A stretch of 64,000 nucleotides of DNA from Collinsella aerofaciens (lineage in GTDB: Bacteria; Actinomycetota; Coriobacteriia; Coriobacteriales; Coriobacteriaceae): positions 1 to 64,000 of the forward strand of contig JAPJOH010000009.1 in the NCBI GenBank assembly GCA_030826265.1, in the 5' to 3' direction. The notes under the pieces are model-generated. The model was given only the letters and a program-made list of their open reading frames with translations. It was not told the DNA's origin and did not search any database. Below, one piece after another: positions 1 through 8,847 of the stretch (the first letter of the stretch is position 1; every line of letters starts with the position of its first letter). A program made the translations under genes and the position numbers.

Positions 1-246
1 ACTTGCAGCGACGGACCTCAGGACACTCTTACACCACGTCTGCGCGCGCGACCCCAGGGGTCCTACGGCGGAAGAATTTCAGGCGTTTATCAGCTATGTA
101 CTTGGACATATGTTGCGTAACAACCCATATTTTGTAAATAGATAATGCTACAGGACTTGTGACAGTACTCATATTTGACGTTTTTTGTCCACAACCCTTT
201 ATACCTAGGCAAGTCGGCGGCAAAACGGGCTTCAAAGCGCCCTTCG

Positions 247-286
247 CAAACAAAAGCCGGGGCCCGCATGATGCGGACCCCGGCTC
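247..286 (-). terminator. Rho-independent terminator of glnN
   Basis: A 15-bp stem (255-269 with 271-285, one G-U type mismatch) reads on the minus strand into TTTTGTTT. It starts about 30 bp after the glnN stop codon. The remaining bases 1-246 are AT-rich and I see no supportable gene there. Confidence 0.85.
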
Positions 287-314
287 AATACCGTGACGAT
301 ATGTCAGTTACGCT

Positions 315-2402
315 CTACACGTAGAACAGGATGTCGTCGTAGGTCGGAACCGGCCAGTAGTCGGCAGCCACGATCTCCTCCATGGCGTCCACGGCGGCAC
401 GCAGCGTATCCATAGCGGGGACGACCTCGTGTGCATACACGTTGGCCTGCTCCTGGCCATCGAGGCCCTCGGCCTTCTGATGCACGGCGTCGAGCGCCTT
501 GATGGAGTCGTTGATGGTGGTGATGCCGTTGCAGAGCTTGTTGAGCGTGTTCTGCTCACACTGCATGGCGGCCTCGGCGCCGGCGGCACGAATAGTCTCA
601 AGGCCCTTAGCGACCTTGGTGGCATAGGCGGTAATGACCGGGCGATAGGTACGACGCGCCTCGCGAACCATCGTGGTAGCCTCGATGTTCATGAGCTTGT
701 TGTACTTCTCGAGCTTGCAATCGTAGCGGCACTGGGCCTCGGCCTTGGTCAGAACACCCGTCTCCTCAAAGAGCGCAATGGCCTTATCGGAAACAAAGGC
801 GGGCAGGGCGTCGGCCGTGGTCTTGTTGTTGGCAAGGCCGCGCTTCTCGGCCTCGACGGGCCACTCGTCGGAGTAGCCATCGCCGGAGAACAGGATGCGC
901 TGGTGGTCGGTCAGGACCTTCTTGCAGTACTCGAGCGCGGCGTCCTGGAACTCATCCTCGGGCGTACCCTCAAGCGCGTCGGCGAAGGACTTGAGCGACT
1001 TGGCCACGGCGGCATCGAGCACCAGGTTGGAGTCGGAGACGTTCTGCTCGGAGCCGCAGGCACGGAACTCGAACTTGTTGCCGGTGAAGGCAAACGGGGA
1101 GGTGCGGTTGCGGTCGGTGTTGTCCTGCATCAGTTTGGGCAGGGTATCGGCGCCCAGGTCGAGCACGCCGCGCGTGGCATGGACGGAAGCCTTACCATCG
1201 ATGATCTTCTCGACGACCTCGGTAAGCTGGTCGCCCAGGAAGATGGACATAATCGCCGGAGGAGCCTCGTTGGCGCCCAGACGATGGTCGTTGCCGGCCG
1301 AGGCAACAGAGGCACGCAGGAGCTCCTGATAGTTATCGACGGCCTCGATCACCGCGGTGAGGAAGACGATGAACTGCAGGTTGTCGAGCGGGGTGTCGCC
1401 CGGATCGAGCAGGTTCTCGGATTCGGTGCCAAGCGACCAGTTGTTGTGCTTGCCCGAACCGTTGATGCCCTCAAAGGGCTTCTCGTGCAGCAGGCAGACC
1501 AAGTCGTGGCGGGAGGCGATGAGCTTCATTTTCTCCATCATGACCAGATTCTGGTCGATGGCCTCGTTGACTTCGCCATAGACGGGGGCAAGCTCATGCT
1601 GGCAGGGAGCAACCTCGTTGTGCTTGGTCTTGGCGGGAATGCCGAGCGCCCACAGTTCATCGTCCAGGTCCTTCATATAGGCCGAGACGGTGGGGCGAAT
1701 AGCGCCAAAGTAGTGCTCCTCGAGCTCCTGGCCCTTGCAGGGAGCAGCACCAAAGAGGGTGCGGCCGGTGATGACCAGGTCCTTGCGCTTGCGGTAAGCG
1801 TCCTTCTTGATCAGGAAGTACTCCTGCTCGTCGCCCACGGAAGGAACGACCTTCTTGGGGGTCTTACCGAACAGCGCCAAAACGCGCTTAGACTCACGCG
1901 AGAGCGCGGTCATGGAACGCAGCAGCGGGGTCTTCTTGTCCAGGGCCTCGCCCGTGTAGGAGCAGAAAGCCGTGGGGATGCACAGGACATCGTCCTTGAT
2001 AAAGGCGGGGCTAGTGGGGTCCCAAGCGGTGTAGCCACGGGCCTCGAAGGTAGCACGCAGGCCGCCGTTGGGGAAGCTCGAGGCATCGGGCTCGCCCTGG
2101 ATGAGGTTCTTGCCCGTAAACTTGGTAATGGCGGTGCCGTCGTGGTTGGGCTCCAGGAAGCTGTCGTGCTTCTCGGAAGTAATGCCCGAAAGCGGCTGGA
2201 ACCAGTGCGCGTAGTGCGTCGCGCCCTTGGAGATGGCCCAGACCTTCATGGCATGGGCAACGGCGTTGGCCACATCCAGGTCGAGCGGCTCACCGCCCTC
2301 GAGGGTTGCAGCAAGGCGCTTCCAAATGTCCTTGGGGAGGTAGTCCTTCATGACTTCCTCAGAGAACACCATGGTCCCGAAGCGGTCAGTAAGATCGGCC
2401 AT
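315..2402 (-). CDS. glnN: Type III glutamine synthetase
   Basis: Makes glutamine from glutamate, ammonia and ATP in the cytosol. At about 695 residues it has the size of the GSIII family, much longer than type I enzymes (about 445-470). GSIII hallmarks are visible: an N-terminal block with ATHYAHWFQPLSG followed by EKHDSF, an internal HNNWSLGT nucleotide-site segment, and the C-terminal block ending WPVPTYDDILF. The start chosen is the ATG at 2402, preceded by AAGGGAG at good spacing; an in-frame ATG 21 codons upstream has no such site and would add an atypical leader. It is monocistronic with its own terminator. A second, unrelated glutamine synthetase (type I) lies at 61420-62757, so the organism has both classes. 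GlnR-box-like sequences lie 80-120 bp upstream. Confidence 0.97.
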   Translation of the reverse strand: MADLTDRFGTMVFSEEVMKDYLPKDIWKRLAATLEGGEPLDLDVANAVAHAMKVWAISKGATHYAHWFQPLSGITSEKHDSFLEPNHDGTAITKFTGKNLIQGEPDASSFPNGGLRATFEARGYTAWDPTSPAFIKDDVLCIPTAFCSYTGEALDKKTPLLRSMTALSRESKRVLALFGKTPKKVVPSVGDEQEYFLIKKDAYRKRKDLVITGRTLFGAAPCKGQELEEHYFGAIRPTVSAYMKDLDDELWALGIPAKTKHNEVAPCQHELAPVYGEVNEAIDQNLVMMEKMKLIASRHDLVCLLHEKPFEGINGSGKHNNWSLGTESENLLDPGDTPLDNLQFIVFLTAVIEAVDNYQELLRASVASAGNDHRLGANEAPPAIMSIFLGDQLTEVVEKIIDGKASVHATRGVLDLGADTLPKLMQDNTDRNRTSPFAFTGNKFEFRACGSEQNVSDSNLVLDAAVAKSLKSFADALEGTPEDEFQDAALEYCKKVLTDHQRILFSGDGYSDEWPVEAEKRGLANNKTTADALPAFVSDKAIALFEETGVLTKAEAQCRYDCKLEKYNKLMNIEATTMVREARRTYRPVITAYATKVAKGLETIRAAGAEAAMQCEQNTLNKLCNGITTINDSIKALDAVHQKAEGLDGQEQANVYAHEVVPAMDTLRAAVDAMEEIVAADYWPVPTYDDILFYV

Positions 2403-2828
2403 ACGGAACTCCCTTCGTATCGGCACCGCGTGAGAAGCGGTGTTGATTACTAACGAACGAGTCATAGCTTAGACTCGCCGTGTTTCCGCGACATTACCGT
2501 TATGTTGCTGTCGCGAAACCAATCAATGAGGTTACCCTATCGAGGCGGCGTTGCCACCCTCAACAGCCAATCAACTGTATAAATAGCAGACCTCTCCCCA
2601 TGGTTTAAGGGTAGTCAATTTGGGATGGAGCTCTATTAACTGGTATTTTGCATCAGATACCAGTCTTTATAGTCCGTGCCTAGATTAGCCGCTCTGTTAT
2701 AGAGAAAGCCGATAGCAAGGCATCTTTGATTGGTATCCTCAAATAGCGAGTGAAACTCCACCGTGGCACAGTGGTGCTGTAGAATCCTTACAACACATCA
2801 CACTATTACGTATCTAGAGGAGCACAAT
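2403..2828. other. Divergent intergenic region between glnN and metF
   Basis: This gene-free stretch must hold both divergent promoters. Besides the paired GlnR-like sites it contains a perfect 8-bp inverted repeat, ACTGGTAT / ATACCAGT (2639-2646 and 2657-2664), in an AT-rich patch. I searched by eye for cobalamin or SAM riboswitch cores before metF and could not support one. Confidence 0.5.
2482..2519. promoter_or_regulatory. Paired GlnR-box-like sites upstream of glnN
   Basis: Two copies of the actinobacterial GlnR half-site pattern GTnAC-n6-GAAAC are seen facing each other. On the minus strand it reads GTAAT-n6-GAAAC (2497 down to 2482); on the plus strand GTTGC-n6-GAAAC (2504-2519). Together they form an inverted repeat around GTTTCCGCGACA / TGTCGCGAAAC. 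Each has one deviation from the consensus. The match is by eye. Its relevance comes from the GlnR-like regulator at 60707-61369 and a similar site upstream of glnA. Confidence 0.45.
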
Positions 2829-3701
2829 ATGCGCGTCGACGAGGTTTTTAAGCAGGCAGCATCCCAGGGCACCGCACCCGTTTCGTTTGAGATGTTCCCG
2901 CCCAAGGGCGAGCTTACCCTCGACACGGCTCGCGAGGTGGCAGGCAATCTGTGCAAGCTTTCGCCGAGCTTTGTCTCGGTCACCTGCTCGGCTGGCGGCT
3001 CGGGCAACGGCGCCACCACCGCCCCCATCGCGCATATGATTACGAGCGAATTCGATACACCCTCGGTGGCACACCTTACCTGCGTGGGCCGGTCGCACGC
3101 CGATATCGCCGCCAAGATCGACGAGTATCGCACCGCCGGCGTGGAAAACATCCTGGCCCTGCGTGGTGATCTTCCCGCTGGCGCGACCGAGGACGACAAG
3201 CCCGCCTCCGACTACGCCTACGCCCGCGACCTCATCCCCGAGCTCGTCGACGCCGGCTTTTGTGTGGGCGCCGCAGCCTACCCCGAAGGTCACATCGCCT
3301 GTGAGGACCTCAACCTCTCGGTCGAACACCTCAAGCAAAAGCAGGACGCCGGCGCAAGCTTCTTTGTGACGCAACTCTTCTTTGATAATGAGTGCTTCTA
3401 CCGCTTCCGCGAGCTTGCCGATAAAGCGGGCATCACGGTGCCCATCACCGCGGGCATCATGCCGTTTATGGGCAAGTCGCAGATTAGCCGCATGGTCTTT
3501 ATGTGCGGCGCGTCGCTGCCCTCCCCCGTCATCAAGATTCTCGCCAAGTACGAGAACGACCCCGAGAGCCTGCAGGCAGCCGGTGTAGATTATGCCGCCC
3601 GCCAGCTTTGCGACCTCAAGGAGCACGGCGCCGACGGCCTGCACCTGTACACTATGAACCGTCCTGCGATCGCCGCGACCATTATGGAGCGCCTGGGGTA
3701 A
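2829..3701 (+). CDS. metF: 5,10-methylenetetrahydrofolate reductase
   Basis: FAD-dependent reduction of methylene-THF to methyl-THF, the methyl donor for methionine synthase. The 290-residue length matches bacterial MetF. Family features include the N-terminal SFEMFPPKGE strand, the LALRGDLP segment, and the FFVTQLFFDN and PITAGIMP segments of the TIM barrel. The start is the ATG at 2829, preceded by AGAGGAGC at ideal spacing; an in-frame ATG 22 codons upstream lacks a ribosome-binding site. It is the first gene of a three-gene methionine operon: its TAA overlaps the next ATG by one base (TAATG), so translation of the two is probably coupled. Confidence 0.96.
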   Translation: MRVDEVFKQAASQGTAPVSFEMFPPKGELTLDTAREVAGNLCKLSPSFVSVTCSAGGSGNGATTAPIAHMITSEFDTPSVAHLTCVGRSHADIAAKIDEYRTAGVENILALRGDLPAGATEDDKPASDYAYARDLIPELVDAGFCVGAAAYPEGHIACEDLNLSVEHLKQKQDAGASFFVTQLFFDNECFYRFRELADKAGITVPITAGIMPFMGKSQISRMVFMCGASLPSPVIKILAKYENDPESLQAAGVDYAARQLCDLKEHGADGLHLYTMNRPAIAATIMERLG

Positions 3702-4489
3702 TGGAAAAACCGCACATCGATACAACCGCTGTCGAAGTGCCGGCCGACCTTGCGTCGCCGGCGCTTTACCGTGTCGATGCTGCGCACCATCCCCGTGTCG
3801 ACCGTGCCGAGATGCTGCGGTATCTGGGTTACGGCGGCCAGCAGATTGAGCCCGAGCTGTCACGACGTATTGAGCTTGTGGTCGAGCGTCTGGAACTGGA
3901 CATTGAGCCCCGTGGCGTGCGCCGCGTGTTTGCCGTCGATGCCACGGGCGTGGACGAACAAAGTGAGCCTTGCATTCGCTTGGTCGGCACCAACGTTGAG
4001 CTGCGAGGTCGCGATATCTATCGACATCTCAAAGATGCCCGCTTTGCCGCGCTCATGGCATGCACCCTCGGCATGGACGCCGAGCGTCGCCTGCGCACCA
4101 CGGGAGCCCAACATCCTCTGGAGGGCGCCGTGCTCGACGCCGCGTGCTCCGCTTACGTGGAAGCCGCCGTTGAGCAAATGGACCAGCAGGTCAAGACGGA
4201 CGCCGCCATTCATGGGCTCGCCGGCAACTGGCGCTTTAGTCCCGGCTACGGCGACTGCCCGCTCTCGGCCCAGCGCTCGATCGTCAACGCGCTCAACGCC
4301 ACGCGGCTCATCGGGCTTACCGTCACGCCCACCAGCCTGCTCATGCCCACCAAAAGCGTGACCGCGGTGATCGGTCTGTTTGACGGCGAGGTCCACGACG
4401 CCCAAAGCCGCCCCACCTGCAATATCTGCCGCATGCGCGAGAACTGCCGCTTCCGCGCCGCTCACACCACCTGCTATTCCAGCCATTAG
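3701..4489 (+). CDS. Stand-alone methionine synthase reactivation (AdoMet-binding) domain protein
   Basis: A 262-residue protein matching the C-terminal activation domain normally fused to cobalamin-dependent methionine synthase. That domain binds SAM and remethylates cobalamin oxidised to Co(II). The family signature R-x-S-P-G-Y-G-D-C-P is at residues 178-187. The C-terminus has a cysteine cluster (C240, C243, C249, C258) that could bind metal or a cofactor; this is an inference. It overlaps metF by one base and ends 9 bases before the MetH start. The next gene encodes MetH without this domain, so the two should act together in trans. Split MetH systems of this type are known, for example in Thermotoga. 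Confidence 0.9.
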   Translation: MEKPHIDTTAVEVPADLASPALYRVDAAHHPRVDRAEMLRYLGYGGQQIEPELSRRIELVVERLELDIEPRGVRRVFAVDATGVDEQSEPCIRLVGTNVELRGRDIYRHLKDARFAALMACTLGMDAERRLRTTGAQHPLEGAVLDAACSAYVEAAVEQMDQQVKTDAAIHGLAGNWRFSPGYGDCPLSAQRSIVNALNATRLIGLTVTPTSLLMPTKSVTAVIGLFDGEVHDAQSRPTCNICRMRENCRFRAAHTTCYSSH

Positions 4490-4498
4490 GAGCCCTCG

Positions 4499-7057
4499 AT
4501 GTTTACTCCGCTTATCACTCATGATCCTGACGGCACTGCATTGGCGGCACCCGTTGATGCCGCACGTCGCAACGGCGCCGCGTACAAGACGCGCACGATC
4601 GACGATCTGCGCATTAAGGACGATCGCCTGCATGCGGCCGTCGAGGGCACGGGACACCTGCTGTTCGACGGCGGCATGGGCACCATGTTGCAGGCCGCCG
4701 GCATGAAGGCGGGCGCCCTGCCCGAGCTGCTCAACTTTGAGGAGCCCCAGGTTATCACCGATATCCAACGTCAATATGTCGAGGCTGGCTGTGACGTGAT
4801 CACCGCCAACACCTTTGGCGCTAACGCCCACAAGCTCGACGGTGCCGCCACCGTGGCAGACGTCTTTGCCGCGGCCGTCACCTGCGCCCGCGAGGCCGGC
4901 GCCCGCTACGTCGCCGGCGACATCGGCCCCATCGGCGCGCTGCTTCGTCCCTTAGGCACCCTCAGCTATGACGAAGCCTATGACCTCTTTGCCGAGGAAG
5001 TGCGCGCCGGCGTCGATGCGGGTGTGGACCTCTTTATTATCGAAACCATGACCGACCTTGCCGAGATCAAGGCGGCCGTCCTCGCCTGCCGCGAAAACTC
5101 CGACCTGCCCGTCTTTGCCACCATGACCTTTGAGGAAGACGGCCGCACCTTCTTGGGCACGAGTCCCGAGGTTGCCGCCATCACGCTCGATGCCATCGGC
5201 GCCGACGTCCTGGGCATCAACTGCAGCCAGGGACCGGCCGAGCTCCGAGGACTCGCCGCACGTATGCTCACCGTTACCGACAAACCCGTTATGGTGCAGG
5301 CCAATGCGGGACTCCCCCATGTGGACGACGACGGCAACACCGTCTTTGATATCCAAGCCCCCGAATACGCCGAGGCCGTCGCCGGCATGATCGCCGACGG
5401 TGTGAGCGTCGTGGGCGGTTGCTGCGGCACCACGCCGGCGCACATGGCGGCCTTGCGCACGCTTATCGACAACCACACACCCAGCCCGCGCCGCCGCAAG
5501 CCCAGCATGTCGGTCACGAGCGCCCAAACGGTCGTGGACCTTCCCTGCGACGGCCACAAGATCGCCGTCATCGGCGAGCGCATCAACCCCACCGGCAAAA
5601 AGCGCCTGCAGCAGGCCCTGCGCGACGGCGACCTGGACTACGTCGTGAGCCAGGGCATCAGCCAGCAAGAACAGGGCGCCGACATCCTGGACGTCAACGT
5701 CGGCCTGCCCGAGATCGACGAGGTCAAGATCATCCAACAGGCCACCGAGCAGCTCCAGGGCTCCACGCTGCTGCCGCTGCAGATCGACTCCACCGATCCC
5801 GCCGCTGTCGAGGCCGCCGTGCGCCGCTACGCCGGCAAGCCCATCATCAACTCGGTCAATGGCAAGCAGCAGATCATGGATGAGATCTTTCCGCTGGTCG
5901 CCCACTACGGCACCAACGTTGTCGGCCTTACGCTCGACGAAGGCGGCATCCCCGATACCGCCGAGGCTCGCTTCGCCATCGCCGAGCACATCGTGGCCGA
6001 GGCTGCCCGTTACGGCATCGGACCGGACCGCATCCTCATCGACTGCCTGGTCATGACCGCCTCGACCAACCAGCGCCAGGCCGAGCAGATCCTGCGCGCC
6101 ATGTCCCTGTGCAAGGAGCGCCTGGGCGTCAAATGCGCGCTCGGCGTGTCGAACATCAGCTTTGGCCTGCCTGCCCGCCCGCTGCTGGGTTCGGTCTTTT
6201 TGGCCGCCGCCTTTGGCGCGGGCCTGGACGCCCCCATCATGAACCCGGGTTCCAAGCGCTTTATGGACACCGTCTACAGCTATCGCGTCCTGAGCGTTGA
6301 GGACGAGGGCTCGACCGGATACATCGAGCGCTACGCCGGCTGGACCGATCCGTATAAGATCGCCGCAAACCCGGCAGCAGCTCAGGCCACATCGAGTGAT
6401 GCCGCGCCTGCTGCAAGCGCCCCCGGCACCGACGGCAACGACGACCCGATTCGACGCATGGTCGTCTCGGGCCGCAAAGGCGAGATCGCTGCCGAGACCG
6501 AGCGCCTGCTGGCCGACCACGACGCCATGGACCTCATCAACAATCACTTTATCCCCGCCCTCGACGAAGTTGGCGTCCTCTTTGACCAGGGCAAGTTCTT
6601 CTTGCCGCAGCTCATGGCCTCGGCCGAGGCCGCGCGCGTGGGCTTCGACACCATCAAGCGCCTGATGCCCGCCGGCGAGATTGCCGACAAGGGCAAAATC
6701 TGCGTGGCCACCGTCAAGGGCGACATCCACGATATTGGCAAGAACATCGTCAAAATGCTGCTCGACAACTACGGCTACACCGTCTTTGACCTGGGTCGCG
6801 ACGTCGATCCGCAGGAAGTACTCAAGACCGTCAAGGAGCGCGACATCAAACTCGTCGGCCTCTCGGCGCTTATGACTACCACAGTCGTCGCCATGGAGGA
6901 GACCATCAAGCTGCTTCATACTGAGGTGCCGGGCGTCAAGATCATCGTGGGCGGCGCCGTACTCACCCCCGAATACGCCAAGCAGATCGGCGCGGACTAC
7001 TACGCCAAGGACGCCGCCGAAAGCGCTCGCATCGCCGAAGAGGTCTTTGGGCAGTAA
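4499..7057 (+). CDS. metH: Cobalamin-dependent methionine synthase lacking the activation domain
   Basis: Transfers a methyl group from methyl-THF through cobalamin to homocysteine. Domains of this 852-residue protein, in order: homocysteine methyltransferase barrel (about 50-325) with zinc ligands C242, C308 and C309 (GGCCGTTP); pterin-binding barrel (about 350-610); helical cobalamin cap (about 645-730); Rossmann cobalamin domain with the DxHxxG loop (D742, H744, G747) supplying the lower axial His. The protein stops right after that domain. Full-length MetH enzymes are near 1200 residues and carry a SAM-binding activation domain, which here is the preceding gene. There is an N-terminal extension of about 50 residues before the first barrel. 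The ATG at 4499 follows TTAGGAGCC. Confidence 0.95.
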   Translation: MFTPLITHDPDGTALAAPVDAARRNGAAYKTRTIDDLRIKDDRLHAAVEGTGHLLFDGGMGTMLQAAGMKAGALPELLNFEEPQVITDIQRQYVEAGCDVITANTFGANAHKLDGAATVADVFAAAVTCAREAGARYVAGDIGPIGALLRPLGTLSYDEAYDLFAEEVRAGVDAGVDLFIIETMTDLAEIKAAVLACRENSDLPVFATMTFEEDGRTFLGTSPEVAAITLDAIGADVLGINCSQGPAELRGLAARMLTVTDKPVMVQANAGLPHVDDDGNTVFDIQAPEYAEAVAGMIADGVSVVGGCCGTTPAHMAALRTLIDNHTPSPRRRKPSMSVTSAQTVVDLPCDGHKIAVIGERINPTGKKRLQQALRDGDLDYVVSQGISQQEQGADILDVNVGLPEIDEVKIIQQATEQLQGSTLLPLQIDSTDPAAVEAAVRRYAGKPIINSVNGKQQIMDEIFPLVAHYGTNVVGLTLDEGGIPDTAEARFAIAEHIVAEAARYGIGPDRILIDCLVMTASTNQRQAEQILRAMSLCKERLGVKCALGVSNISFGLPARPLLGSVFLAAAFGAGLDAPIMNPGSKRFMDTVYSYRVLSVEDEGSTGYIERYAGWTDPYKIAANPAAAQATSSDAAPAASAPGTDGNDDPIRRMVVSGRKGEIAAETERLLADHDAMDLINNHFIPALDEVGVLFDQGKFFLPQLMASAEAARVGFDTIKRLMPAGEIADKGKICVATVKGDIHDIGKNIVKMLLDNYGYTVFDLGRDVDPQEVLKTVKERDIKLVGLSALMTTTVVAMEETIKLLHTEVPGVKIIVGGAVLTPEYAKQIGADYYAKDAAESARIAEEVFGQ

Positions 7058-7082
7058 CACAACGGAAACAACCGAGCACCAA

Positions 7083-7120
7083 AACGTGCCGCACGCGCCA
7101 CTTGCCACGTGCGGCACGTT
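7083..7120. other. Perfect 13-bp inverted repeat after metH
   Basis: AACGTGCCGCACG (7083-7095) pairs perfectly with CGTGCGGCACGTT (7108-7120) across a 12-nt loop. No T-run follows on the plus strand; on the minus strand it is followed by TTTTGG. It may be an imperfect terminator for the methionine operon or a regulatory hairpin in the UPF0210 leader. Confidence 0.55.
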
Positions 7121-7165
7121 AGAATAGAAAAGACTATGCTCGTTTTGGCAGATAGGAGCGCAAGG

Positions 7166-8530
7166 ATGGCGATCACGCCCGCAGAAATCGCGGAAACCCG
7201 CGGCATGGTTGAGGAACAGAACCTCGACATCAGGACCATCACCATGGGTGTTTCGCTCATGGGTTGCGGTGACGAGAACCTCGACCGCATGTGCACGAAG
7301 ATCTACGACCACGTGACGCACACGGCTGAGCATCTGGTCGAGACCGCCGAGAACCTCGAGCGCGAGTACGGCATCCCCATCGTCAACAAGCGCGTTTCCG
7401 TCACCCCGGTGGCGCAGATCGCCGCATGCTGCAAGAATGAGGACCTCACCCCCATCGCGCATGCCCTCGACCGCGCGGCCGAGACGCTCGGCATCGATTA
7501 CCTGGGCGGCTTCTCCGCACTCGTCCAGAAGGGCATCGGCGGCGCCGACCGCCGCGTCATCCAGTCCATCCCCCAGGCGCTCGCCACCACGAGCCGCGTC
7601 TGCTCCAGCGTCAACGTCGCCAGCCTGCGCGCCGGTATCAACATGGATGCCGTGCTCATGGCCGCGCAGACCATCATCGATGCCGCTAAACTCACGGCCG
7701 ACCAGGATTCCGTTGGCGCCTCCAAGTTTGTCTGCTTTGCCAACATGGTCGAGGACTCCCCGTTTATGGCGGGCGCCGTCCACGGCGGTGGCGAGGCCGA
7801 CGCCGTCATCAACGTTGGCGTCTCGGGCCCCGGCGTTATGGCTGCTGCCTTGGAGACGCTCCCCGACTCCGCCTCGATGATGGAGGTTGCCGAGAAAATC
7901 AAGCAGACCGCCTTTAAGATCACCCGCGCCGGCGAGCTCATGAGCCGTGAGGCAGCCCGCCGTCTGGGTGTCGAGAAAGGCATTGTCGACCTGTCGCTGG
8001 CTCCCACGCCTGCCATCGGCGACTCCGTTGCCCGCATCCTCGAGATCATCGGCGTGGGCACCTGCGGTGGCCCCGGCACGACCTGCGCGCTCGCCATGCT
8101 CAACGATGCCGTCAAGAAGGGCGGCGTCATGGCCAGTTCCAGCGTGGGCGGTCTCTCTGGCGCCTTTATCCCCGTGTCCGAGGACGCCGGCATGATCGCC
8201 GCCGTCGAGGCCGGTGCGCTTTCGCTCGAGAAGCTCGAGGCCATGACCTGCGTGTGCTCCGTTGGCCTGGACATGATTGCCATCCCCGGCGACACCCCGG
8301 TTGAGACCATCGCCGGCATCATCGCCGACGAGATGGCCATCGGCGTCATCAACAACAAGACCACGGCCGTCCGCGTGATTCCCGCCATTGGCAAGGGCGT
8401 GGGCGACTGCGTCGAGTACGGCGGCCTGTTCGGCCGTGCGCCCATCATGCCGGTGAACCCCAACGCCGGCACCGTGCTTGCCCACCGCGGTGGACGCTTC
8501 CCGGCGCCGCTGAACTCGCTGAAGAACTAG
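7166..8530 (+). CDS. UPF0210 (DUF711) family protein
   Basis: A 454-residue protein of the conserved UPF0210/DUF711 family (family length about 450), related by fold to the glycyl-radical enzyme barrel but of unproven activity. Family-typical segments include ITMGVSLMGC near the N-terminus, NVASLRAGINMD, GGGEADAVINVGVSGPG, and ending FPAPLNSLKN. The start is the ATG at 7166 with GGAG 7 bases upstream; upstream in-frame ATGs have no ribosome-binding site. In many bacteria this gene sits beside a small ACT-domain protein; none is seen here. Its stop codon lies 17 bp before a large palindromic element. Confidence 0.93.
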   Translation: MAITPAEIAETRGMVEEQNLDIRTITMGVSLMGCGDENLDRMCTKIYDHVTHTAEHLVETAENLEREYGIPIVNKRVSVTPVAQIAACCKNEDLTPIAHALDRAAETLGIDYLGGFSALVQKGIGGADRRVIQSIPQALATTSRVCSSVNVASLRAGINMDAVLMAAQTIIDAAKLTADQDSVGASKFVCFANMVEDSPFMAGAVHGGGEADAVINVGVSGPGVMAAALETLPDSASMMEVAEKIKQTAFKITRAGELMSREAARRLGVEKGIVDLSLAPTPAIGDSVARILEIIGVGTCGGPGTTCALAMLNDAVKKGGVMASSSVGGLSGAFIPVSEDAGMIAAVEAGALSLEKLEAMTCVCSVGLDMIAIPGDTPVETIAGIIADEMAIGVINNKTTAVRVIPAIGKGVGDCVEYGGLFGRAPIMPVNPNAGTVLAHRGGRFPAPLNSLKN

Positions 8531-8547
8531 CTGAGGGGTTCGGGCGA

Positions 8548-8681
8548 GGAGTCCCGAGGAGGGCAAATATATAAGGTCGCCTGCTCGGACAGTCCTGACT
8601 CGCACGGAGAGCACATTAAGTGCTCTCCGGCTCGTGCGGAACTCGCGATCGACCTTATATATTTGCCCTCCCCGGGACTCC
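8548..8681 (+). repeat. Nested palindromic 3' element, copy A
   Basis: Outer arms of 32 bp (8548-8579 and 8650-8681) pair with a single mismatch. Inside is a second hairpin: CGCACG/CGTGCG continues into GGAGAGCAC/GTGCTCTCC around the loop ATTAA. The unpaired 5' strand has ACAGTCCTG and the 3' strand GTGCGGAACTC. The same three single-stranded motifs recur in copy B (28703-28843) although all stem sequences differ. Both copies lie immediately 3' of a gene and in its sense orientation. The function is unknown; see findings. Confidence 0.85.
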
Positions 8682-8847
8682 CGCACAACGGGACCTCAGT
8701 TGGGTTCTATCCCGTATGGCAGTCGCTTCGCTCCTGCCCGCCTTGGTTGTGAGGGCGGTTTGGCGTTGGAACGGTTCTTTTCTGATATATGCTGGTTGCG
8801 GCTCTTCTTTTGGGGGAGTCGCTTTTTTGTTGCTAGGAGGTTGGCCC

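Noticed and set aside
29..253. 74-codon leftward open frame at the window start
   Set aside because: No ribosome-binding site, unusual composition, and it overlaps the region next to the glnN terminator.
429..2453. Long rightward open frame opposite glnN
   Set aside because: Shadow of a GC-rich conserved gene; composition is Gly/Val/Leu/Arg-rich nonsense and there is no start signal.
2640..2828. Cobalamin or SAM riboswitch before metF
   Set aside because: No recognisable riboswitch core by eye; only a small inverted repeat and a normal ribosome-binding site.
4952..8686. Very long leftward open frame opposite metH and the UPF0210 gene
   Set aside because: It crosses two well-supported genes and the palindrome; typical antisense frame of high-GC DNA.
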